DNA of 64,000 nt from Nitrosovibrio sp. Nv4 (GCF_900215485.1 NZ_OCMZ01000001.1:620001-684000); one strand, 5' to 3'. Positions 9,904 to 19,321 are shown, numbered from the stretch's first letter. Numbers and translations: made by a program. Notes: a model not told the origin generated them from the sequence alone.

Positions 9904-10350
9904 ATGAAAACAACAGAAGCGGATAAATCCCCCGTTAATTCAGTCAATGCTCCTTTTTTATTGCCCGTTCGGGTCTACTACCAGGATACTGATGCGGGTG
10001 GTGTGGTTTATCATTCCACTTATCTCGATTACATGGAGCGCGCCCGCTACGAATGGTTGCGGGAGATGGGCTTCGATATTCATTCATTGATTCAGGTACA
10101 CAAGGTGATTTTCATGGTTCGCTCGCTCAGTATCGAATACTTCAAACCGGCGTTGCTGGATGATTTTCTGCATGTCACTGCGCAGGCTGCGGAGTTGGGC
10201 AGAAGCCGCATGGCAATTTCGCAGCATGTGCTGCGTGGCGCGGCTACGCTTGTCAGCGCCACAGTCCAGGTGGTCTGCGTTGGGGCGGATAGCCTCAAGC
10301 CGGTGAGCGTACCGGCGCCGTTGCGCCATAAGCTGGGAAAGCTGTCATGA
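9904..10350 (+). CDS. ybgC: Tol-Pal-associated acyl-CoA thioesterase YbgC
   Basis: A 148-residue hotdog-fold acyl-CoA thioester hydrolase of the 4HBT family. The active-site segment YYQDTDAGGVVYHSTYLDYMER (residues 25-46) has the usual Asp-Thr-Asp followed by the Val-Val-Tyr-His turn. It is the first gene of the tol operon, as in many proteobacteria, and its stop overlaps the tolQ start (ATGA at 10347). The likely role is phospholipid or acyl turnover linked to the envelope. Confidence 0.93.
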   Translation: MKTTEADKSPVNSVNAPFLLPVRVYYQDTDAGGVVYHSTYLDYMERARYEWLREMGFDIHSLIQVHKVIFMVRSLSIEYFKPALLDDFLHVTAQAAELGRSRMAISQHVLRGAATLVSATVQVVCVGADSLKPVSVPAPLRHKLGKLS

Positions 10351-11033
10351 GCCCGGCCGTTACCCAGGATATGTCTCTTTTCCATCTCATCGGTAGCGCC
10401 AGTTTGCCGGTGCAATTGGTGATGGCCTTGCTGCTGCTGACCTCATTTCTATCCTGGTGGTACATTTTTCGCAAGCTGTTCGTCATCCGGGAGGCGATAA
10501 GGCAAAGTGATGAATTCGAGAATGTTTTCTGGAAAGGGCCCGATCTCAACGCGCTTTTCCAAAGCGCCTCCGCCTCACGGCATACGGCGGGCAGTATGGA
10601 ACGAATCTTCGAGGCAGGTTTTCGCGAGTTCGTCAAACACAAGCGCCAACCGGGAATGGACATCGCTGCCGTGATGGATGGTACGCGCCGGGCAATGCGC
10701 GCCACGTATCAGCGTGAAATGGACAACCTGGAATCTCATCTTGCGTTCCTGGCTACCGTGGGATCGGTGAGTCCATATGTCGGCCTGTTCGGCACCGTAT
10801 GGGGAATCATGAATTCCTTTCGGGGTCTATCCAACGTCACCCAGGCCACCATTGCACATGTGGCGCCTGGCATTGCAGAGGCGTTAATAGCGACGGCGAT
10901 GGGATTATTTGCCGCAATTCCCGCAGTCATCGCCTATAACCGGTATGCAAATAACATGGACAGGCTGTCGACCCGCTTTGAGAGCTTCATGGAAGAATTA
11001 TCCAATGTCCTTCAACGGCAGGTGAACGGGTGA
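10347..11033 (+). CDS. tolQ: Tol-Pal system protein TolQ
   Basis: A 228-residue inner-membrane protein of the proton-driven TolQRA motor (MotA/ExbB family). Three membrane segments are visible: residues 16-38, about 130-150 (FLATVGSVSPYVGLFGTVWGIM) and about 165-190 (GIAEALIATAMGLFAAIPAVIAY). The conserved cytoplasmic loop GTRRAMRATYQREMDNLESHLAFLA lies between the first and second. It works with TolR and TolA in outer-membrane constriction during division. Confidence 0.96.
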   Translation: MSPAVTQDMSLFHLIGSASLPVQLVMALLLLTSFLSWWYIFRKLFVIREAIRQSDEFENVFWKGPDLNALFQSASASRHTAGSMERIFEAGFREFVKHKRQPGMDIAAVMDGTRRAMRATYQREMDNLESHLAFLATVGSVSPYVGLFGTVWGIMNSFRGLSNVTQATIAHVAPGIAEALIATAMGLFAAIPAVIAYNRYANNMDRLSTRFESFMEELSNVLQRQVNG

Positions 11034-11057
11034 AGATAATTTCGGGGAATAGCCGCT

Positions 11058-11477
11058 GTGTCTGAGCGCCGGGCCAGACGCCGCCTGATGAACGAGATAA
11101 ACGTCGTGCCGTATATCGACGTAATGCTCGTGCTGCTGGTGATTTTCATGATCACGGCGCCGCTCATTACGCCCGGCGAGATCGAATTGCCGCAGATCGG
11201 CAAATCCCTGACGCCCCCGGTCGCACCGCTGGAAGTGATTATCAAGGCCGACGGCAGTCTGAGTTTGCATGATCGCTCGGGGGCGGGAGGCGAACAGAAA
11301 ATCAGCCGTGAAGAACTTGTAGAGGCGATCAAACAGAAACAGGCGCTGAACACTGAGCAGCCAGTAGTGATTGCCGGGGATAAAAGCGTGCGCTATGAAG
11401 AAGTGATAAAGGTGATGGATATTCTGCAACAGCAACAGGTGAAGAAAGTGGGGCTCCTGGCAAGACCGAACATTTGA
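11058..11477 (+). CDS. tolR: Tol-Pal system protein TolR
   Basis: A 139-residue ExbD/TolR protein starting at GTG 11058. One N-terminal membrane helix (VVPYIDVMLVLLVIFMITAPL, about 16-36) contains the essential proton-path Asp of the YIDVMLVLLV motif. The periplasmic domain follows, ending in VMDILQQQQVKKVGLLARP. The stop TGA (11475-11477) overlaps the tolA ATG, which fits a coupled operon. Confidence 0.95.
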   Translation: MSERRARRRLMNEINVVPYIDVMLVLLVIFMITAPLITPGEIELPQIGKSLTPPVAPLEVIIKADGSLSLHDRSGAGGEQKISREELVEAIKQKQALNTEQPVVIAGDKSVRYEEVIKVMDILQQQQVKKVGLLARPNI

Positions 11478-12376
11478 TGAGCGAGATGGCAATGCGAGAT
11501 TCTGCGCATCTTGAGCCGGGCCGGGTTCGGGCAGGCGTGTTTGCTGTATTGGTCCATATCATTTTTATTGCTTTCATGATTTTTGGGCTCAATTGGAAAA
11601 CCGTGCCGCCTGAAGCCATGATGGTGGATGTATGGAGCAGTCTGCCCCCACCTCCCCTGCCAACTCAGCCGGTCGCTAAAGCATCGCCGCCACCACCACC
11701 ACCAGTCCCCGAGCCGATCGAGCAACCCAGGGAAGCAAAGCCGCTGCCGCCCGAGGTGGAAGCGCCGCCGCCTCCGCCCCCACCCCCGGCAGAGCCGGAT
11801 ATTGCTCTCAAGGAAAAAATAGAGAAACCTAAACCGGCCGAAAAAAAACAATTGGAGAAAGAAAAGAAAGAGAAGGAGAAAAAAGAGAAGGAGAAAAAAG
11901 AAAAGGAACAGAAGGAGAAGGCGCAAAAGGAAAAAGAGCAGAAAGAGAAAGAACAGAAGGAAAAAGAGCGAAGGGAGAAGGAGCAGAAAGCCAGGATTGC
12001 GGCGGAAGTGGAACAACTCGAACGAGAGCAGCAGAAAGCGAATGAAAGGCTTCAGGCGCAGGCAGCACAAGCCGCGGCGCAATCCCGCGTGGCGAACGAG
12101 ATAGCCGAATACAAGGCAAAGATTCTTGCCAAGATCAGGCGGAATATCGTGATGCCGCCCGATCTGCCCGGTAACCCGGTCGTGGAATTCGATGTCACGC
12201 TGCTTCCGGGCGGCGATATCCTCGATGTGAGGCTGCGCGCGAGCAGCGGGATCCCGGCTTTCGATAGTGCGGTGGAGCGCGGCATTTTCCTGTCCAAACC
12301 GCTCCCGCTGCCGCCGGACCCCGCCCTTTTTTCAAAATTCCGCAATTTGAGCGTCAAGGTGCATTACCGTGAATGA
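11477..12376 (+). CDS. tolA: Tol-Pal system protein TolA
   Basis: A 299-residue protein linking the inner-membrane motor to TolB/Pal. An N-terminal membrane anchor (about residues 19-38) is followed by a proline-rich stretch with runs of PPPPP (about 55-105). A long Lys/Glu helical stalk follows, built from repeated EKEKK/KEQKEKE units encoded by low-complexity AG-rich DNA at about 11848-11996. The C-terminal TonB-like domain is FDVTLLPGGDILDVRLRASSG...AVERGI. The ATG at 11477 overlaps the tolR stop; a TTG three bases upstream is an alternative. The charged repeat is prone to slippage, so its length may vary between strains. Confidence 0.94.
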   Translation: MSEMAMRDSAHLEPGRVRAGVFAVLVHIIFIAFMIFGLNWKTVPPEAMMVDVWSSLPPPPLPTQPVAKASPPPPPPVPEPIEQPREAKPLPPEVEAPPPPPPPPAEPDIALKEKIEKPKPAEKKQLEKEKKEKEKKEKEKKEKEQKEKAQKEKEQKEKEQKEKERREKEQKARIAAEVEQLEREQQKANERLQAQAAQAAAQSRVANEIAEYKAKILAKIRRNIVMPPDLPGNPVVEFDVTLLPGGDILDVRLRASSGIPAFDSAVERGIFLSKPLPLPPDPALFSKFRNLSVKVHYRE

Positions 12377-12377
12377 C

Positions 12378-12386
12378 TGGTATAAT
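12378..12386 (+). promoter_or_regulatory. possible internal promoter before tolB
   Basis: A perfect extended -10 element (TGGTATAAT, 12378-12386) overlaps the end of tolA. No good -35 is seen, but extended -10 promoters can do without. It would start transcription near 12393, just before the preferred tolB start at 12421. An internal promoter ahead of tolB-pal is known in other bacteria. Confidence 0.35.
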
Positions 12387-12420
12387 TCATGACTTTGCGA
12401 ATTCATTGAGGGTCCCCCTT

Positions 12421-13725
12421 ATGCTGCCCATGCAGATTCGCTTGCGCAGATTTTACGGTTCTGCTGTCGTCCTGCTCCTGTGGCTGGCCAGCGCGCCGCT
12501 GCACGCAGCGCTGAACATCGAAATTTTTGGTGGTGGCGCGACCCAGATTCCAATCGCCATAGTCCCCTTCGCCGCCGAAGAAAGGCTCACCCAAAGTCTT
12601 ACGCCGGTGGTGTCCGCCGATCTGCAGCGCAGTGGATTGTTCAGGTTGGTTGACCCGGCTGGTCTCAGACCGCATGAGCCCGCCGAAGTGGTTTACCCGG
12701 ATTGGATTAACCGGGGAGCGGGCGCGCTGGTTATCGGCAGCACAACGGCACTGCCGGGAGGACAAGTTGCAGTGCGAGTCCGATTGCTGGATGTAGCGAA
12801 ACAGGCGGAGCTGGCGGTTTATACGGAGACCGTTCCCGCAGAACAATTGCGCGCCGCGGCCCACCGGATAGCTGATTTGGTTTATGAAAAATTGACCGGC
12901 GATCGGGGCGTCTTCAGCACACGCATCGCCTACGTCGTCAAACAGGGAAAAAAATACTCGCTTCAAGTCGCGGATGCGGACGGATTCAATGCCCAGCCCG
13001 TGATTGAATACACGGAGCCGATCATATCGCCCACCTGGTCACCCGATGGCAAGCAACTGGCATATGTCTCCTTCGAGAACAAAAAGCCGGTAGTGTATGT
13101 ACAGACGCTTGCAACGCGCGCACGCAAGGCGGTTGCCAATTTCAGGGGGAGCAATAGCGCGCCGGCCTGGTCGCCGGACGGGAAAAAGCTCGCGGTCGTG
13201 CTGTCTCTGATGGGGGGTTCACAGATCTTTCTGGTCAATGCGGACGGGAGTGGATTGCAACGGCTCAGCCAAAGTTCAGGCATCGATACAGAGCCCAGCT
13301 TTTCACCTGATGGCCAGTCGATCATTTTTACTTCCGACCGTGGCGGCAGCCCGCAGATCTATCGCATGCCGATAACGGCCCGCGCGTCCGGAACGGCAGA
13401 GCGCCTCACGTTCGAGGGCAATTATAATGTCAGTCCGGATTACAGTTCAGACGGCAGAAGCTTCACCTTCATCCATCGCCATGGCGACCGATTCAATGTA
13501 GCGATACAGAATCTGGCGACCCGTCAGGTGCAATTACTTACCGATTCGCAATTCGATGAATCACCCAGCTTTGCTCCGAACGGCAAGATCATCCTTTATG
13601 CAACTGAGGTAAGAGGTCGTGGTATATTATCGGCGGTATCAAGCGATGGCAAAACAAGACAACAGCTTTCAACGCAAGCAGGTGATGTAAGAGAGCCGGC
13701 ATGGGGACCTTTGCCAAGGCAATAA
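12421..13725 (+). CDS. tolB: Tol-Pal system periplasmic protein TolB
   Basis: A 434-residue periplasmic protein that binds Pal and TolA. A signal peptide (hydrophobic SAVVLLLWLASAPLHA, cleaved before ALNIEIFGGG) precedes an N-terminal alpha/beta domain and a six-bladed beta propeller with repeated WSPDGK and FSPDG motifs. The ATG at 12421 has GAGGG eight bases upstream and gives a normal signal peptide. An in-frame ATG at 12373, overlapping the tolA stop, would add 16 residues and is the alternative. Confidence 0.94.
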   Translation: MLPMQIRLRRFYGSAVVLLLWLASAPLHAALNIEIFGGGATQIPIAIVPFAAEERLTQSLTPVVSADLQRSGLFRLVDPAGLRPHEPAEVVYPDWINRGAGALVIGSTTALPGGQVAVRVRLLDVAKQAELAVYTETVPAEQLRAAAHRIADLVYEKLTGDRGVFSTRIAYVVKQGKKYSLQVADADGFNAQPVIEYTEPIISPTWSPDGKQLAYVSFENKKPVVYVQTLATRARKAVANFRGSNSAPAWSPDGKKLAVVLSLMGGSQIFLVNADGSGLQRLSQSSGIDTEPSFSPDGQSIIFTSDRGGSPQIYRMPITARASGTAERLTFEGNYNVSPDYSSDGRSFTFIHRHGDRFNVAIQNLATRQVQLLTDSQFDESPSFAPNGKIILYATEVRGRGILSAVSSDGKTRQQLSTQAGDVREPAWGPLPRQ

Positions 13726-13765
13726 TAGTAATTTGTATTTTTAGTAAACCATAAAGGAAATGAAG

Positions 13766-14281
13766 ATGAAAAAAGTTATCGGAGTGTTATTGATAAGTTT
13801 GTTGTCGGCGTGCGCAAGCCAGACTCCGCAGCCCTCCGCCGACGTGGAAGACAGGTCCAGGGGCGTCGCGCCGCAGACAATGGAAGGCGCCAAAGACATG
13901 GAAGCCTCTCCGACACTCAACCCACTTACGGACCCAAATAACATTCTTTCCAGACGCAGCGTTTATTTTGATTTCGACAGTTATGTGGTAAAGGATGAAT
14001 ACAGATCCCTCGTAGTGGCTCATGGTCAGTATCTGCGCGACAACAGCAGCGCCAGAGCCCTGGTGCAGGGCAACACGGATGAGCGCGGCAGCCGGGAATA
14101 TAACCTGGCACTGGGCCAACGTCGTGCGGACGCGGTCAAGTATGTGATGACATTATCGGGCGCCAAGGAATCACAGGTCGAGTCCGTCAGTCTGGGCGAA
14201 GAGAAGCCGCGGGCGACAGGTCATGATGAAGCTTCCTGGGCCGAGAACCGCCGCGCGGATATGCGCTATCAGGGCGAGTAA
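13766..14281 (+). CDS. pal: peptidoglycan-associated lipoprotein Pal
   Basis: A 171-residue outer-membrane lipoprotein. The signal peptide ends in the lipobox LLSAC. The mature part has a flexible linker and an OmpA-like peptidoglycan-binding domain with VYFDFDSYVVKDEY, QGNTDERGSREYNLALGQRRADAV and a C-terminal ENRRADMRY. AAAGGAA at 13753-13759 is well spaced for ATG 13766 but abuts the in-frame ATG at 13760, so 13766 is preferred. It anchors the envelope and partners TolB. Confidence 0.96.
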   Translation: MKKVIGVLLISLLSACASQTPQPSADVEDRSRGVAPQTMEGAKDMEASPTLNPLTDPNNILSRRSVYFDFDSYVVKDEYRSLVVAHGQYLRDNSSARALVQGNTDERGSREYNLALGQRRADAVKYVMTLSGAKESQVESVSLGEEKPRATGHDEASWAENRRADMRYQGE

Positions 14282-14283
14282 CC

Positions 14284-15237
14284 ATGCGGTTGCGCGCTTT
14301 TTGGTTGTTGTTCCTCATCTGCTGTAATTCAGGTTACGCGGGTGTGTTCGACGACGAGGAGGCGCGCAGACAGATTGCGGCGCAACAGGCCCTGATCAGG
14401 GACGTGCGCGATCAGGGACAAGTCCTGGAAGGGCGCGTTGTAAAACTCGAAGAAGTGCTTAACAATCAACCCCTGCTGGAACTCCATAGCCAGATCGAAG
14501 CCCTGAGGCTCGACCTGAACAGGCTGCAGGGTCAGATTGAAGTGCTGGTCAATGAGAATGAGTTGACGCAGAAGCGGCAGAAGGATTTTTACATTGATCT
14601 GGATAACCGGCTGAGACGGATCGAACAGCCTGACGAACCCGTCACTTCCGGGGCTGCCGCATCTGGGCCGATTGCCTCTGAATCAGCTGCGCCTGAATCT
14701 GCGGGATCCTATGCATCCGGTTCTGGCAACCGGCCTGAACCCGATGCAGAGCTTGCGTCTGCATCGGCCGTTGCGGTTCTCCCGGCGCCAGGTATGTCTG
14801 CCCCCACGAGTACGCCTGCCGCCGGTAGATCTGCTTCTGGCGCGGGCACCGCGTCGGCCGATGGTGCTGAGGGTCGCGCCTATGAGGCAGCGTATGATCT
14901 GTTCAAGGGCGCCAGGTATAAAGATGCTATTTCCCGGTTTGATAAGTTTATCAAGAATTATCCGGCGTCAAATCTCGCGCCCAGTGCTCAGTACTGGATC
15001 GGTAATTCTCATTACGCGTTGCGTGATTTCAAGAGCGCCGTCAACGCACAGGAAAAGCTGATCAAGTCGTTTCCGGACAGCGCCAAGGCTCCTGATGCAA
15101 TGCTCAACATTGCGAGCAGTCAGCAGGAAATGAGTAAGAAGGCTGACGCCAGGAAAACCTTGCAAAGCCTTGTCGCCAAATACCCCGGTAGCGAGGCGGC
15201 TGAAAAAGCGAAACAGCGGCTGGTCAACCTGAAGTAG
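14284..15237 (+). CDS. cpoB: Tol-Pal system cell-division coordinator CpoB (YbgF)
   Basis: A 317-residue periplasmic protein that begins two bases after pal. It has a signal peptide (cut near NSGYA), an N-terminal trimerising coiled coil (about residues 25-100), a low-complexity Ser/Ala/Pro linker (about 118-195), and C-terminal TPR repeats beginning at AYEAAYDLFKGARYKDAISRF. In E. coli this protein couples Tol function to PBP1b during constriction. Length is slightly above average because of the linker. Confidence 0.92.
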   Translation: MRLRAFWLLFLICCNSGYAGVFDDEEARRQIAAQQALIRDVRDQGQVLEGRVVKLEEVLNNQPLLELHSQIEALRLDLNRLQGQIEVLVNENELTQKRQKDFYIDLDNRLRRIEQPDEPVTSGAAASGPIASESAAPESAGSYASGSGNRPEPDAELASASAVAVLPAPGMSAPTSTPAAGRSASGAGTASADGAEGRAYEAAYDLFKGARYKDAISRFDKFIKNYPASNLAPSAQYWIGNSHYALRDFKSAVNAQEKLIKSFPDSAKAPDAMLNIASSQQEMSKKADARKTLQSLVAKYPGSEAAEKAKQRLVNLK

Positions 15238-15280
15238 TCCCGTTTATAGCTGGCCGCTCATTTTCTGCAGTTGCTTACTC

Positions 15281-15982
15281 ATGCAGGATATGGTTCAAAC
15301 CTTATCTCCATCCCCATCCAAGGCCATGCAGTCTTCCGAAGCCGGGAATTTGCGCGTCAACGAAATTTTCTTTTCCCTGCAGGGAGAAACCAGCCGCGTA
15401 GGATTACCGACGGTATTTGTGCGCCTCACCGGTTGCCCTTTGCGCTGCGGCTACTGTGATACAGAGTATGCTTTCCATGGCGGCAAGCGCCTGCCAATTT
15501 CCGACATTCTTGTGGAGGTTGCCGGCTATGCCGCTCGCTATGTCACCGTAACCGGAGGCGAGCCGCTGGCGCAAAAAGAGTGCCTCACATTGCTCAGGCT
15601 ATTATGCGACGCGGGCTACTCGGTATCGCTCGAAACCAGCGGTGCACTGGATGTATCCATGGTGGATGAAAGGGTTTCAAAGATTCTGGATATCAAGACG
15701 CCCGGGTCGGGCGAAGCGGAAAGAAACCGTTGGTCCAATCTCCCCTATCTCACACCCCATGATGAAGTGAAGTTTGTGCTATGCGATGAAATCGACTACC
15801 AGTGGGCGATTGAAGTGATGCGTAAGCATCAACTGAATCTCGTTTGTCCGGTTTTATTTTCACCCGTATATGATCGGCTTGATCCTGCTGCGCTGGCTGC
15901 GTGGGTATTGCGGGATCGTTTACCGGTGAGAGTGCAGGTTCAGCTACACAAATTATTATGGGGTGAAGGACCAGGACGATGA
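15281..15982 (+). CDS. queE: 7-carboxy-7-deazaguanine synthase QueE
   Basis: A 233-residue radical-SAM enzyme converting carboxytetrahydropterin to 7-carboxy-7-deazaguanine in queuosine and 7-deazapurine synthesis. The cluster motif CPLRCGYCDTEYAF provides three cysteines in CxxxCxxC spacing (about residues 53-60). VTGGEPL is the SAM-binding loop, and VNEIFFSLQGETSRVG binds substrate. An unusually long N-terminus precedes VNEIFF, so an internal ATG at 15326 could be the true start. It forms a pair with queC 43 bp downstream. Confidence 0.94.
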   Translation: MQDMVQTLSPSPSKAMQSSEAGNLRVNEIFFSLQGETSRVGLPTVFVRLTGCPLRCGYCDTEYAFHGGKRLPISDILVEVAGYAARYVTVTGGEPLAQKECLTLLRLLCDAGYSVSLETSGALDVSMVDERVSKILDIKTPGSGEAERNRWSNLPYLTPHDEVKFVLCDEIDYQWAIEVMRKHQLNLVCPVLFSPVYDRLDPAALAAWVLRDRLPVRVQVQLHKLLWGEGPGR

Positions 15983-16024
15983 AAGCATGCAAGAAGGCGT
16001 CATGATTTTTTTCCACGGGTTTTT

Positions 16025-16699
16025 ATGGCAAAGGCCGTAGTGCTGTTATCCGGCGGTTTGGATTCCGCCACGACGCTTGCCATTGCCCGCAGCAGAAAAT
16101 ACGAATGTTATGCTTTGAGTATCGATTACGGCCAGCGTCATGGATCGGAACTCGCAGCTGCCGAAAAATTGGCACATTCACTTGGAGCTCGGGATCACAA
16201 GGTTATTAAAGTTGACCTGTCCGCTTTCGGCGGATCGGCTCTGACCGATAAGTCCAGCGCCATACCGACCGAAGGAACTGAAGCAGGCATTCCTGTGACC
16301 TACGTCCCGGCGCGGAATACCATCATGTTGTCCCTCGCGCTGGCCTGGGCGGAAGTTCTTGAGAGCCGCGATATTTTTATTGGAGCAAATGTGGTGGACT
16401 ACTCCGGTTATCCCGACTGTCGGCCCGAGTACCTGGCGGCATTTGAGCGGATGGCGAATCTTGCCACCAAAGCTGCGATTGAAGGCGCCAGGCTAAGTAT
16501 CCATGCACCGCTCATGAAGCTGTCCAAAGCGCAAATCATACAGCAGGGGGCGTTGCTGGGCCTTGATTATAGCTTGACCGTATCCTGTTATCAGGCCGAT
16601 GAAGAAGGACTCGCTTGTGGCGTGTGTGATTCGTGCCGATTACGTCGAGCGGGGTTCGAGTCAGCCAATATCGCCGATGTGACGCGTTATCAATCGTAG
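16025..16699 (+). CDS. queC: 7-cyano-7-deazaguanine synthase QueC
   Basis: A 224-residue ATP-dependent enzyme making preQ0 from the QueE product. The PP-loop pyrophosphatase motif [13 protein letters not shown] lies at residues 7-19. The zinc site is formed by cysteines in [22 protein letters not shown] near the C-terminus. [12 protein letters not shown] and [17 protein letters not shown] are family segments. It closes the tol-pal-que cluster. Confidence 0.96.
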   Translation: MAKAVVLLSGGLDSATTLAIARSRKYECYALSIDYGQRHGSELAAAEKLAHSLGARDHKVIKVDLSAFGGSALTDKSSAIPTEGTEAGIPVTYVPARNTIMLSLALAWAEVLESRDIFIGANVVDYSGYPDCRPEYLAAFERMANLATKAAIEGARLSIHAPLMKLSKAQIIQQGALLGLDYSLTVSCYQADEEGLACGVCDSCRLRRAGFESANIADVTRYQS

Positions 16700-16790
16700 T
16701 TGCCCAACTGTTGTTGCATGATTGCCGTTGCCTTGGCCCGTCCGTTGGTCCGTTGCCAGAATTGGAGCATCGTAGCGCATTGCCTCTCGC

Positions 16791-17489
16791 ATGATTTCCT
16801 GGCTTACTCCTGAATCTCATTTCCCGCCGCTGCACACCGCACTTGCTCAGCCCAATGGCCTGCTTGCCATTGGTGGCGATCTCTCGCCGCAACGACTGAT
16901 CGAAGCCTACCGCTGCGGTATTTTCCCCTGGTTCAACGACGGCGAACCTATTCTATGGTGGAGTCCCGATCCACGCATGGTGCTGTTTCCCGGCGAGCTT
17001 AAAATATCCCGATCACTCGGAAAAACGCTGAAGAAGGGCAATTACGAAATTCGCACCGACAGCGCTTTCAACCAGGTCATGCGCGAGTGCGCCGCGCCGC
17101 GTAATGGACGTGCCGGAACCTGGATTCATGAAGAGATGATTTCAGCCTACGCTGTCCTGCATGAAATAGGCATGGCCCATTCCGTCGAAACGTGGATAGA
17201 CGGGGAATTAATGGGCGGGCTATATGGTGTGGCTCAGGGAAAAATGTTTTTTGGGGAGTCTATGTTTTCCCGGGCTTCCGGTGCATCCAAAATCGCGTTG
17301 GTGTACCTGGTAAGACAACTGGAGCGCCGGGGATTCAGGATGATCGACTGTCAGATGAAAACCGCTCATCTTGCTTCCTTCGGTGCGCGGGAAATTCCTC
17401 GTAAGGAATTTAGTCAAAGATTGAAAGAATTGGTAAACTACCCTGAACGAGTCGAAAAATGGTGCTTCGATCATGAGCCAATTGAATGA
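16791..17489 (+). CDS. aat: leucyl/phenylalanyl-tRNA-protein transferase
   Basis: A 232-residue N-degron enzyme that adds Leu or Phe to proteins with N-terminal Lys or Arg, marking them for ClpS/ClpAP. Family segments are [25 protein letters not shown] (about 23-47), [25 protein letters not shown] and [13 protein letters not shown]. It overlaps the following bpt gene by 17 bases, so the two N-degron transferases are translationally coupled. Confidence 0.95.
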   Translation: MISWLTPESHFPPLHTALAQPNGLLAIGGDLSPQRLIEAYRCGIFPWFNDGEPILWWSPDPRMVLFPGELKISRSLGKTLKKGNYEIRTDSAFNQVMRECAAPRNGRAGTWIHEEMISAYAVLHEIGMAHSVETWIDGELMGGLYGVAQGKMFFGESMFSRASGASKIALVYLVRQLERRGFRMIDCQMKTAHLASFGAREIPRKEFSQRLKELVNYPERVEKWCFDHEPIE

Positions 17490-18228
17490 CCTCCCTTCGT
17501 CAGCGCTGCAGTTCTACACTACTGCCTCTTATCCTTGCAGCTACTTGCCGGAGCAGTTGGCGCGGTCCCAGGTGGCGACGCCCAGCCATCTGATCGATAC
17601 CAATATCTACGGCGAACTGGTGCAAGCCGGTTTTCGGCGCAGTGGCGCATTCACTTACCGTCCTTACTGCGACAACTGCCGTGCCTGCATGCCGGTACGG
17701 ATCGTGGTCGATGAATTGATTCTCAGGCGTGCTCAACGCCGCTCCTGGAAGCGTCATCAGAACCTGGTTGCGACGCAACATGATTTGTATTATCACCCGG
17801 ATCATTATGCGCTGTATCTGCGCTATCAGGCGCAACGCCATAGCGGCGGCGGCATGGACCGGGACAGCCGGGAGCAATACCGCCATTTTCTGCTGCCAAG
17901 CAATGTCAATTCCAGTCTTGTCGAGTTCCACGATAATGATCAGTTGCGCATGATCAGCATTATTGACGAGCTGCCTGACGGAATATCGTCTGTATATACT
18001 TTTTTCGATCCGGATGTGCCCGGGGCCAGCTTCGGCACCTACAATATTTTGTGGCAAGTACAACTGTGCCGCGCGCTGAAGCTACCCTACCTTTATTTGG
18101 GTTACTGGATCAAGGAAAGCCAGAAAATGGCATATAAAGCCGGATTCAGGCCATTGCAATGTCTGGCTGATGGGCGCTGGGAGCCGTTGAGCAGCATCGA
18201 GATTCCCGGTATCAAGGACCACGCATAG
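17473..18228 (+). CDS. bpt: aspartate/glutamate leucyltransferase
   Basis: A 251-residue arginyltransferase-like N-degron enzyme of the Bpt type, transferring Leu to N-terminal Asp or Glu. The N-terminal cysteine-containing domain includes YPCSYLP and [12 protein letters not shown], and the C-terminal GNAT-like domain includes [12 protein letters not shown] and [22 protein letters not shown]. The ATG at 17473 lies inside the end of aat. Together the two enzymes cover basic and acidic destabilising residues. Confidence 0.94.
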   Translation: MSQLNDLPSSALQFYTTASYPCSYLPEQLARSQVATPSHLIDTNIYGELVQAGFRRSGAFTYRPYCDNCRACMPVRIVVDELILRRAQRRSWKRHQNLVATQHDLYYHPDHYALYLRYQAQRHSGGGMDRDSREQYRHFLLPSNVNSSLVEFHDNDQLRMISIIDELPDGISSVYTFFDPDVPGASFGTYNILWQVQLCRALKLPYLYLGYWIKESQKMAYKAGFRPLQCLADGRWEPLSSIEIPGIKDHA

Positions 18229-18273
18229 CGGTATTTTTTCCACTGACTATCATTCCTCGGGCTGGCCCCAGAT

Positions 18274-19221
18274 TCAACTTCCAGGTTGTTGCTGTGCCGT
18301 GCGTATTGCGGATGCGCGTTTTTCCAAAGGCTCCGCTTTTTCCGCATGACCGATATCCCGGTAAAGCTGCGCCAGATTTTCGAGACTGGTTGCCACGTTT
18401 GGGTGATTGCGACCCAACGCTTTTTCTGAAATCGCCAGCGCACGCCGGAAAAGCGGCTCGGCATGCGGATATTTGCCCTGGTCTTTATATAATCCGGCCA
18501 GATTATTCAAGCTCAAGGCTACGTTCGGGTGATCCGGGCCCAGCGCCTTTTTCGAAATTACGAATACCCGTTTATAGAGCGGCTCAGCCTGAGCGTACTG
18601 TTTTTGCGCATTGTAAAGCAGTGCAAGATTGTTCAGACTCATGGCCACATTCGGATGGTCGGGACCGAGGGTTTTTTCCAGTATTACCAGTGCGCGCTTA
18701 AGGAGAGGTTCTGCTTTCGCATACTGTTCCTGCGCTTGATATAGCTGCCCCAGATTATTCAGGCTAACGGCCACATTGGGATGATCCGGCCCCAGCGCCT
18801 TCTCATCAATTGCCAAGGCCTTCTCATAGAGAGGTTGTGCACGCGCATAATCCCCTTGTTTTCCATGCAGCATTGCGAGGTTGTTCAGTGTCGCAGCCAC
18901 TTCGGGGCATTCCGCGCCAAGCGATTTCTCAAAAATTGCCAGCGCGCGTTCGAGAAGTGGCTCGGCGTGCGCATATTTACCTTGAGCGTTATACAGCAGT
19001 GCAAGGCTATTCAGGCTGGTAGCAATGTCGGGATGGTCCGCATCCAGCGATTGTTCCGCTGTCTGCAATGCTTGCTTTGCCACCGTCGTCGCGCCCTTAT
19101 AGTCACCCAGGCGATAAAGTGACTCCAATTCATCGTTGAGTCTGTCCCACTCGGTCGTGGCATGAGTCAAACCACAAAATGTCATGAGAACCAAAACCAG
19201 AAAATGGCCGGACAGCTTCAT
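18274..19221 (-). CDS. exported kinesin-light-chain-like TPR protein
   Basis: A 315-residue protein with a signal peptide (about 1-22, cut near THA) followed by tandem 42-residue TPR units. They share the consensus LG-x-x-HP-x-V-A-x-S-LNNLA-x-LY-x-x-Q-x-x-Y-x-x-AEPL. At least five full units are nearly identical, showing recent internal duplication. The ATG at 19221 has GGGAG five bases upstream; an in-frame GTG at 19233 would add four residues. It is probably a periplasmic protein-interaction scaffold of unknown partner. It converges with bpt and is divergent from pyrD, so no operon partner gives a clue. Confidence 0.82.
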   Translation of the reverse strand: MKLSGHFLVLVLMTFCGLTHATTEWDRLNDELESLYRLGDYKGATTVAKQALQTAEQSLDADHPDIATSLNSLALLYNAQGKYAHAEPLLERALAIFEKSLGAECPEVAATLNNLAMLHGKQGDYARAQPLYEKALAIDEKALGPDHPNVAVSLNNLGQLYQAQEQYAKAEPLLKRALVILEKTLGPDHPNVAMSLNNLALLYNAQKQYAQAEPLYKRVFVISKKALGPDHPNVALSLNNLAGLYKDQGKYPHAEPLFRRALAISEKALGRNHPNVATSLENLAQLYRDIGHAEKAEPLEKRASAIRTAQQQPGS

Positions 19222-19263
19222 GAATACTCCCACTAACGGTCAAATAAAGATGACAACAAATCG

Positions 19264-19321
19264 TTGGTAATTATCAATAAACCACCATTATGTCAAAAAT
19301 AAAGTCCGGTTTATTGGTAAT
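19264..19321. promoter_or_regulatory. operator-like repeats between TPR gene and pyrD
   Basis: CAATAAACC at 19275-19283 is mirrored by GGTTTATTG at 19308-19316, and TTGGTAAT occurs in direct orientation at 19264-19271 and 19314-19321. The array lies in the divergent intergenic region, close to the minus-strand TPR start, and could bind a dimeric regulator. Only the repeats are seen; the binding protein is unknown. Confidence 0.3.

Noticed and set aside
11393-12082. Leu/Phe-rich membrane-like ORF on the minus strand
   Set aside because: It is the antisense of the Lys/Glu repeat of tolA; the hydrophobic run is a reflection of AG-rich codons.
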